Positions 1 through 3,811 of a stretch of DNA of 8,211 nucleotides are shown piece by piece. The stretch lies in assembly GCA_002389265.1 (NCBI GenBank), contig DGOD01000138.1, forward strand, positions 1 through 8,211, given 5' to 3'. Made by a program: the position numbers and the translations under genes. The notes under the pieces are model-generated. The model was not told where the DNA came from. It made no database searches and saw only the letters and a program-made list of their open reading frames with translations. This stretch comes from Gammaproteobacteria bacterium UBA4475. GTDB taxonomy: Bacteria > Pseudomonadota > Gammaproteobacteria > Pseudomonadales > Azotimanducaceae. Every line of letters starts with the position of its first letter. The first letter of the stretch is position 1.

Positions 1-59
1 TTGGTGTCTCTATGGTGCTCGCTGTAACAGGGAATATTCGTTGAGCACCGGCGGTGGTT
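1..59. other. Sequence downstream of the symporter gene, with a weak inverted repeat
   Basis: This short edge segment follows the stop codon of the minus-strand symporter. It holds a perfect 7-base inverted repeat, GGTGCTC at 14-20 and GAGCACC at 43-49, around a 22-base loop. The loop is long and there is no T-run on either side, so this is at most a weak transcript-end hairpin. A plus-strand frame is open from the window edge to a TGA at 42-44 and could be the tail of a convergent gene, but about 13 codons are too few to judge. Confidence 0.2.
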
Positions 60-1280
60 TCAGCGCTCGTCTCGTGACAGCAGTGCTGCCGCCGTGATGT
101 TCGCAGTGACGTTCGAAGCAGTGATAAACATATCCACGATAAGATCGATCGCGATCAAAATGCCAATGCCCGCAACGGGTAAGCCCAAGGATACATAAAC
201 CGGCGCCATGATCAGTAAGCCGCCACTGGGAATGCCCGGTGAATAAAAGCTGAACAGGCCAATGGCGGCAGCAATCACGAATAATTCAAAAAAGTGTAAC
301 TCGATACCATAGATGTGGGCGACAAAATAAGTCCCTGCAGTGCGCGCGATAGGTGACGAGAACTTAAATAAGCTCACGGCAATGGGCAGAACCACCCCAG
401 CGACTTTATCTGAAATATCTAAGGCTTTGGTGGCGGCGAAAGTGGCCGGCAGGGCGGCCAAAGACGAGCGCGTGCTGAAACCGATCACCTGAACCGGCGC
501 GACAATTTTAGTAAACTGTACCAGTGGTATACGTCCTAGTATGGCGGCCGTTGGGTAAAGTAGCAGGGTCATAACAAAGATCAGACCGCAGCCAATCAGG
601 ATGAAAGATCCTAGTAGGTTAATAATGGTCACACCCAGGGTCGCCGCTAAGGGGAACACCAAGGCAAAAATTCCGATAGGCGCCAGTAGCATAATCCAGC
701 GTATCAAAACAAACATCGCAGCTTTAATCGCCTCAAAAAAACTCACAATCAGGACGCGCTGAGGTTCAGCGATATGCAGTAATGATGCAGCAAACAAACC
801 TGTGAAAACCATCAAAGACAACAGGGCGTTGTTGGCCATAGCTCGAAATGGATTGGCAGGCACCAGATCCACTAACCAGTCGCGAAAGGGCGGTAAGTCT
901 GTACCGTTGAATTTGTCGGTATGCGTCACCGCTAACAGCGCTTTGCTATCCGCAGGATCAATATCCAGCAGTGATAGGAAAAAAGGCGCCAACAGCAACG
1001 TATAAAGACAAGCGCAGATGATCATGACGACAAACAAGCCAAGGGTCTTAGTGCCAAGCTGCGCCACACCGCCCGTGTTACTTTGGCCGGCGATAGCGGT
1101 GATTAATAAGGACATCAGCAGAGGTATGACCGTCATGCGAATGCCATTGACCCAAAGCGCCCCGACGGGTTCGATCAACACGGGCAATAGATGCAGCGCG
1201 GGTAGGTCGATAAGTGAATAGACAATGCCACCGCTAAGACCGAGACCTAAACCAATGAGGATGCGAGTTGAAAGACTCAT
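60..1280 (-). CDS. Dicarboxylate/amino acid:cation symporter (DAACS family) with non-canonical binding site
   Basis: Inner-membrane secondary transporter of the glutamate/dicarboxylate symporter fold (GltPh, GltP, DctA relatives); 406 residues is a normal family length. Hydrophobic segments run throughout. The HP1 hairpin is recognisable as TRSSLAALP (residues 270-278), TM7 begins with LPIAVSL (299-304), the HP2 tip reads PGIPSGG (348-354), and TM8 carries DMFITASNVTAN (383-394). The family's NMDGT sodium motif in TM7 is replaced by FKFSS (305-309). By alignment with GltPh TM8 as I know it, the substrate-binding Arg is Ile386 and the sodium-ligand Asp is Asn394, while the Asp and Asn equivalent to GltPh D394 and N401 remain (Asp383, Asn390). 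The fold assignment is firm. The substrate and coupling ion cannot be inferred from classic members; a neutral or different substrate and altered coupling are likely. An in-frame TAG at 1293-1295, five codons upstream, leaves this ATG as the first possible start. No clear Shine-Dalgarno. It is divergent from the lipoprotein gene. Confidence 0.9.
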   Translation of the reverse strand: MSLSTRILIGLGLGLSGGIVYSLIDLPALHLLPVLIEPVGALWVNGIRMTVIPLLMSLLITAIAGQSNTGGVAQLGTKTLGLFVVMIICACLYTLLLAPFFLSLLDIDPADSKALLAVTHTDKFNGTDLPPFRDWLVDLVPANPFRAMANNALLSLMVFTGLFAASLLHIAEPQRVLIVSFFEAIKAAMFVLIRWIMLLAPIGIFALVFPLAATLGVTIINLLGSFILIGCGLIFVMTLLLYPTAAILGRIPLVQFTKIVAPVQVIGFSTRSSLAALPATFAATKALDISDKVAGVVLPIAVSLFKFSSPIARTAGTYFVAHIYGIELHFFELFVIAAAIGLFSFYSPGIPSGGLLIMAPVYVSLGLPVAGIGILIAIDLIVDMFITASNVTANITAAALLSRDER

Positions 1281-1418
1281 GTAATCATACGTCTAGGGTT
1301 CAGGATGGGGACTTTCAGTGTAGAGAAAAATACAGACTGACGCGCGCTTTTTCTGGGTTTCGAACTTGTGCAAGCTCGCACGCGTTGTTCGTCTGTGGAC
1401 AACTAACTGATGAGGTCG

Positions 1419-1518
1419 CGAGATCTCGATCGATCACTGGGTTGCCTGGGTTCCCGCGCTCTGGCGCTCTGGCGCTATGACGGTGACTGATCAGTATCGG
1501 GGCACTGGTAATGATCAT
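1419..1518. repeat. Cluster of GATC-centred palindromes
   Basis: Four perfect palindromes with a GATC core lie within 100 bases: CGAGATCTCG (1419-1428), GATCGATC (1428-1435), ACTGATCAGT (1486-1495) and ATGATCAT (1511-1518). Together they contain five GATC tetramers. In a host with Dam methylase, GATC sites in a promoter can control regulator binding through methylation state; whether this host has Dam is unknown. They could equally be independent regulator half-sites or chance. GATC also clusters inside the symporter gene near 145-160, which weakens the case for special meaning. Confidence 0.4.
1456..1476 (+). repeat. Short tandem repeat, unit GCGCTCTG, 2.6 copies
   Basis: GCGCTCTG is present twice in a row, followed by a third partial GCGCT. 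It lies between the GATC palindromes in the divergent intergenic region, about 90-110 bases before the lipoprotein start. Slipped-strand copy-number change here could alter promoter spacing, but two and a half copies is few for active phase variation. Confidence 0.6.
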
Positions 1519-1568
1519 CACACTTGTAATATTCTGGGCGACAATAAAAACATATATGGGTACTTGCT

Positions 1569-2672
1569 ATGATGTCGAAATCTTTGGTTTCTCTTGTTCT
1601 GATCGGTGGCTTGTTAGCTGGCTGCGGTCCGGCTGAAACGGTTGAGCAGGCCGCGGCGCCTGCAGCATTGGCACCAGCTGACAGTAACATTGCCTGTGAT
1701 ACAGTCGCGGGCATCACGCCGGTCTGTGGTTTCCATAATCCCGAGGATTTGGCGGTCGTGCCTGGCGGTGAATTTCTGCTGGTCAGTGAAATGGGGGCCT
1801 TCATGTCCGATGAGCCCAATACGCTGTCTTTGTTGGATATTGCCAATAGTCAGCGCGCGCCACTGCAAATTAATTGGGCAAGTACGGAACCACGCTGGGG
1901 TGATGCAGCTTGTATCGCGCCGGATGCGGAAAAATTCAGTCCTCACGGCATCGATTTGATGACCAGAGCCGATGGTCGCCATCAGGTGCTGGTCGTGAAC
2001 CATGGCAATGAGCAAATCGAGTTTTTCGAGTTGGTTGCCGCCGGTGCTGAATCTCATCTTGATTGGAAAGGTTGTGCCAAGCCCGGCAACGACGCTTTTA
2101 TGAACGATGTAGCCAGTCTCCACGATGGCGGGTTCTTTGTGACCCATATGTGGAATAGAAGCACCCCGTTTGAAACTGTCGTAGCGCAGCTTACTGCTGG
2201 TGAGAAAGTTGGCTGGGTCTGGGAATGGCAGGCCGCATCGGGTTTTACGAAGCTGCCTGGTTCAGATGAGATGATGCCGAATGGCATTACGGTTAGCCAA
2301 GACAATACCAAGTTGTTTATTAATATCTATATGGCGAATAAGACCATCAAGGTAGATCGTCTCACGGGCGAGGTTGAAGGTGAAGTCGCGGTGCGTAGCC
2401 CCGATAACGTCGTGATTGATGCCGATGGCAATCTCTGGATCGCCTCGCACCTGAATGACCCCATTGACGGACGTTGTGAAGACGGTCAGCCAGGCCCTTG
2501 TTTGTTGGAGTTTCAGGTCGTTAAGGCAAACTCAGTGGATATGAGCTCTGAAGTCGCGCTCCACCATAAGGGTGAGCCTATGGGCTACGCCACCGTCGCG
2601 TTGCCGCATAACGGCCGGTTGTACTTGGGTAGCGCCCATGGTGACCGTGTCGCGAGTATCGAGCTCAAATAA
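1569..2672 (+). CDS. Paraoxonase/arylesterase-like beta-propeller lipoprotein (SMP-30/PON superfamily)
   Basis: A 367-residue lipoprotein. Residues 1-18 are a signal peptide ending in lipobox LAGC; Cys19 is the lipidated residue, and Gly at +2 favours outer-membrane sorting. A linker rich in Ala and Pro (about 20-38) leads to a six-bladed propeller. It carries the whole paraoxonase signature (PON1 numbering from known structure): PED 58-60 for E53/D54, PHGI 125-128 for the H115 region, VVNH 142-145 for H134, ND 179-180 for N168/D169, PNGI 237-240 for N224, and DN 279-280 for D269/N270. The gaps H126 to H145 (19) and H145 to N179 (34) equal those in PON1. The expected activity is calcium-dependent lactonase or esterase; the natural substrate is unknown. 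Six further cysteines (43, 53, 115, 169, 303, 311) suggest periplasmic disulfides. Two adjacent ATGs begin the frame, and the second (1572) may be the real start. No strong Shine-Dalgarno, only GGG at 1558-1560. It could instead be a non-enzymatic propeller or a gluconolactonase, but the conserved set argues for PON-like catalysis. Confidence 0.85.
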   Translation: MMSKSLVSLVLIGGLLAGCGPAETVEQAAAPAALAPADSNIACDTVAGITPVCGFHNPEDLAVVPGGEFLLVSEMGAFMSDEPNTLSLLDIANSQRAPLQINWASTEPRWGDAACIAPDAEKFSPHGIDLMTRADGRHQVLVVNHGNEQIEFFELVAAGAESHLDWKGCAKPGNDAFMNDVASLHDGGFFVTHMWNRSTPFETVVAQLTAGEKVGWVWEWQAASGFTKLPGSDEMMPNGITVSQDNTKLFINIYMANKTIKVDRLTGEVEGEVAVRSPDNVVIDADGNLWIASHLNDPIDGRCEDGQPGPCLLEFQVVKANSVDMSSEVALHHKGEPMGYATVALPHNGRLYLGSAHGDRVASIELK

Positions 2673-2681
2673 CAACTCACT

Positions 2682-2710
2682 CAGGCGGGCTGCGGTAAGC
2701 TACCCGTCTG
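2682..2710 (+). terminator. Possible transcription end of the lipoprotein gene (stem without T-run)
   Basis: CAGGCGGG (2682-2689) pairs with CCCGTCTG (2703-2710) to give an 8-pair GC-rich stem with one G-U pair and a 13-base loop. It starts nine bases after the stop codon, the usual place for a terminator. There is no T-tract after it, so it may only protect the mRNA 3' end or assist another termination mode. The palindrome TGCTCGAGCA follows at 2716-2725 and could add a second small stem. Confidence 0.35.
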
Positions 2711-2879
2711 AATGTTGCTCGAGCACCCAACGATTCATCCTAGTCTTAGCATTGCTTGCGCAGCCATTGGTGGGATCGTTCGACAATTGTATTGACGCAA
2801 CGGCGACATACTTTAAGTGTTGATGCTCTCTTGTTACAGAGAAGACGAGAAGGCGAGACAGCGCGTGCATACGCTTAGG

Positions 2880-2906
2880 TTGGACAGGGCGTCCATAGTC
2901 TAAAAT
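2880..2906 (+). promoter_or_regulatory. Promoter-like sequence overlapped by an inverted repeat
   Basis: TTGGAC (2880-2885) resembles a -35 box and TAAAAT (2901-2906) a -10 box, but the spacer is 15 bases, short of the usual 16-18. The inverted repeat TGGAC-AGGGC-GTCCA (2881-2895) covers the -35 box and most of the spacer, where a repressor, or an activator correcting short spacing, might bind. It lies about 250 bases before the NTF2-like gene, so a transcript would have a long leader or be a separate small RNA. Based on pattern only. Confidence 0.25.
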
Positions 2907-2930
2907 AGTTTGTCTAAGCCCGTTTGCTAA

Positions 2931-3014
2931 ATGGCAATGGGACTAGACCCCATCTGGGCCCAAATCATCGAAAAATCTCTGATTTTGACCATGGGTTCTA
3001 CCTCGTTGCATTGA
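2931..3014 (+). other. Tiny ORF, 27 codons, uncertain
   Basis: Runs from ATG to TGA and encodes a peptide starting MAMGLDPIWAQIIEKSL. A TAA directly precedes the ATG, so the frame is confined to this segment. The composition is protein-like (Trp, Gln, paired Ile, Glu, Lys), but there is no ribosome binding site and no family match I recognise. It also spans the AAAATC/GATTTT hairpin, so constraint here could be on RNA structure rather than protein. It could be a leader peptide, a gene remnant or chance. Confidence 0.15.
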
Positions 3015-3044
3015 GTACTTACTAATAGAAGTCTCCGCTTTTTT
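3013..3044 (+). terminator. Weak intrinsic-terminator-like hairpin with T6 tract
   Basis: GAG (3013-3015) plus ACTT (3017-3020) pair with AAGT (3029-3032) plus CTC (3033-3035), leaving T3016 bulged and an 8-base loop. Three bases later comes TTTTTT (3039-3044). The order stem then T-run fits an intrinsic terminator on the plus strand, but the stem is AT-rich and short. If real, it would end a transcript begun near 2913, or attenuate transcription into the NTF2-like gene. Confidence 0.2.
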
Positions 3045-3046
3045 CA

Positions 3047-3151
3047 ATGAGCGCCACAAGCGCAGTCGTCAATCCTTCGGCGGCGACCAAAGTCGAACGA
3101 TGGTTAAGTAATTTGTTAATCCTGATAACGTGGACGTTCACTCTAAATTAG
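3047..3151 (+). CDS. Candidate small membrane or leader peptide, 34 residues
   Basis: ATG to TAG, 34 codons. The N-terminal half is polar (MSATSAVVNPSAATKVER) and the C-terminal half is a hydrophobic stretch, WLSNLLILITWTFTLN (residues 19-34), long enough for a short membrane segment. The layout is like small single-pass membrane peptides. The stop lies four bases before the first ATG of the NTF2-like gene and 16 before the second, which would suit translational coupling or a leader peptide. Against it: no Shine-Dalgarno, a T6 run directly before the start, small size, and no family I recognise. An in-frame stop at 3026-3028 prevents a longer version. Confidence 0.25.
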   Translation: MSATSAVVNPSAATKVERWLSNLLILITWTFTLN

Positions 3152-3155
3152 TCGA

Positions 3156-3665
3156 ATGGGCGTAACTATGTTTAAAAAATCACACCAAGTGCTACGCAAG
3201 CCTGTCATGGCGTCAAAGCGTATGATGATGGCGCTCATCTTTATGCTGGTCGCTCCTTTCAGCCAAGCAAACGATTCAGATGATGTGTTGAAAGTTGTTC
3301 AGCGCTGGGCTGATCTAGAAACCAACCTTGAAGCTCAAGCGCAACTGATTCGCGAAGATCGAGTGCAGATTACCGGTGGTATTCGTCAGTCGAATCAAGC
3401 GGAAAACCTAAAAGTCCAAATCGCTAGTTTTAACGCCATGGTCAAGAGCGACGGTGGCACGCCGACTATGATCGTTAGGGTCGAATCACCCCTTGTCCAA
3501 CTCTATGGAAATACGGCGGTTGTCAGTTTCATTCGCCTGGTCAACGGTATCCCGCACAATCAGGGTCCTAGACCGGCGAACGCCGCGTGGGCAACAATGG
3601 TCCTGGTCAAACAAGGCGGTGACTGGAAAATCGCCCATCACCACATGTCGCCCTTCGGCGGTTAA
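3156..3665 (+). CDS. Secreted NTF2-like/SnoaL-like domain protein
   Basis: A 169-residue frame with a Sec signal peptide and one NTF2-like (ketosteroid-isomerase/SnoaL/DUF4440-type) domain. The basic N-terminus and hydrophobic run MMMALIFMLVAPF (23-35) end in SQA, with probable cleavage after residue 38, so the mature protein is periplasmic or extracellular, about 131 residues. The domain begins with helix VLKVVQRWADLE (44-55). It ends with the strands typical of the family, including AWATMVLVKQGGDWKIAHHH (144-163), where the Trp-Lys-Ile-x-His pattern is the usual final strand. This fold includes enzymes and ligand-binding proteins, and the catalytic residues vary too much to name a reaction. 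The start is uncertain: ATGs at 3156, 3168 and 3207 are all in frame, none with a good ribosome site; 3168 or 3207 gives a more ordinary signal peptide. It stands alone and converges on the RND operon. Confidence 0.8.
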   Translation: MGVTMFKKSHQVLRKPVMASKRMMMALIFMLVAPFSQANDSDDVLKVVQRWADLETNLEAQAQLIREDRVQITGGIRQSNQAENLKVQIASFNAMVKSDGGTPTMIVRVESPLVQLYGNTAVVSFIRLVNGIPHNQGPRPANAAWATMVLVKQGGDWKIAHHHMSPFGG

Positions 3666-3811
3666 GCCTTCTTGCTGGTCAGCGCTGGATTCGTATCCTT
3701 GTAAATACCGGCTTCGCTAACAATGACGAGTCAAGTGGGTGGAATCCAGTCGCGGAGCGTACGAGCGATTCATCGTTGAGCGGCTGCATGCTGATCACTG
3801 TGCGCTGGCGA
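3666..3811. other. Convergent spacer between NTF2-like gene and RND permease
   Basis: Both flanking genes end here, so terminators for both strands are expected. The clearest structure is a perfect 8-base inverted repeat, CTGGATTC (3685-3692) and GAATCCAG (3742-3749), around a 49-base interval. There is no GC-rich stem with a T-run on either strand, so a standard intrinsic terminator is not evident. The palindrome CGTACG lies at 3758-3763. No gene is seen in the spacer. Confidence 0.4.

Larger units (their letters stand above)
1281..1568. promoter_or_regulatory. Divergent intergenic region between symporter and lipoprotein genes
   Basis: These 288 bases must hold the promoters of both flanking genes, which are transcribed away from each other. 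I could not find a convincing -35/-10 pair with 16-18 base spacing for either gene. What stands out is a group of GATC-centred palindromes between 1419 and 1518 and an 8-base tandem repeat at 1456-1476, listed separately. Short open frames of about 70 codons cross the region on both strands, but they have odd Cys/Arg/Ser-rich composition, no ribosome binding site and no family resemblance, so I do not call them genes. Confidence 0.6.
2673..3155. other. 483-base intergenic region with hairpins and tiny ORFs
   Basis: No conventional gene was found in this gap between two co-directional genes. It contains, in order: a stem at 2682-2710 just after the lipoprotein stop; a 10-base palindrome TGCTCGAGCA (2716-2725); a promoter-like pair overlapped by an inverted repeat (2880-2906); a 27-codon ORF (2931-3014); the palindrome TGGGCCCA (2955-2962); a perfect hairpin AAAATC-TCT-GATTTT (2972-2986); a weak hairpin followed by six Ts (3013-3044); and a 34-codon ORF (3047-3151). 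The length and structure suggest the NTF2-like gene has its own promoter and perhaps a long leader. Stretches of 2726-2879 show nothing I can interpret. Confidence 0.6.

Noticed and set aside
1268..1521. Open frames of about 70 codons on both strands in the divergent intergenic region
   Set aside because: Composition is unlike a folded protein (Cys/Arg/Ser-rich runs), there is no ribosome binding site, one overlaps the symporter start, and no family resemblance is apparent.
1521..1558. TTGTAA and TATATG as a lipoprotein promoter
   Set aside because: The spacing is 23 bases, and no better-spaced -10 element is present, so I do not call it.
1614..2147. 177-codon minus-strand frame inside the lipoprotein gene
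   Set aside because: Antisense shadow: the plus-strand frame has a signal peptide, lipobox and the full paraoxonase residue set, while the antisense product has no recognisable domain.
2572..2823. 83-codon plus-strand frame overlapping the end of the lipoprotein gene
   Set aside because: Starts within the lipoprotein coding region in another frame and runs into the gap; the intergenic part crosses the stem at 2682-2710 and gives a low-complexity, Cys-containing tail with no domain.
2955..2995. Extended hairpin and GGGTTC motif resembling part of a tRNA
   Set aside because: The pairing needs a 9 by 5 internal loop, and there is no cloverleaf, anticodon arm or CCA end.
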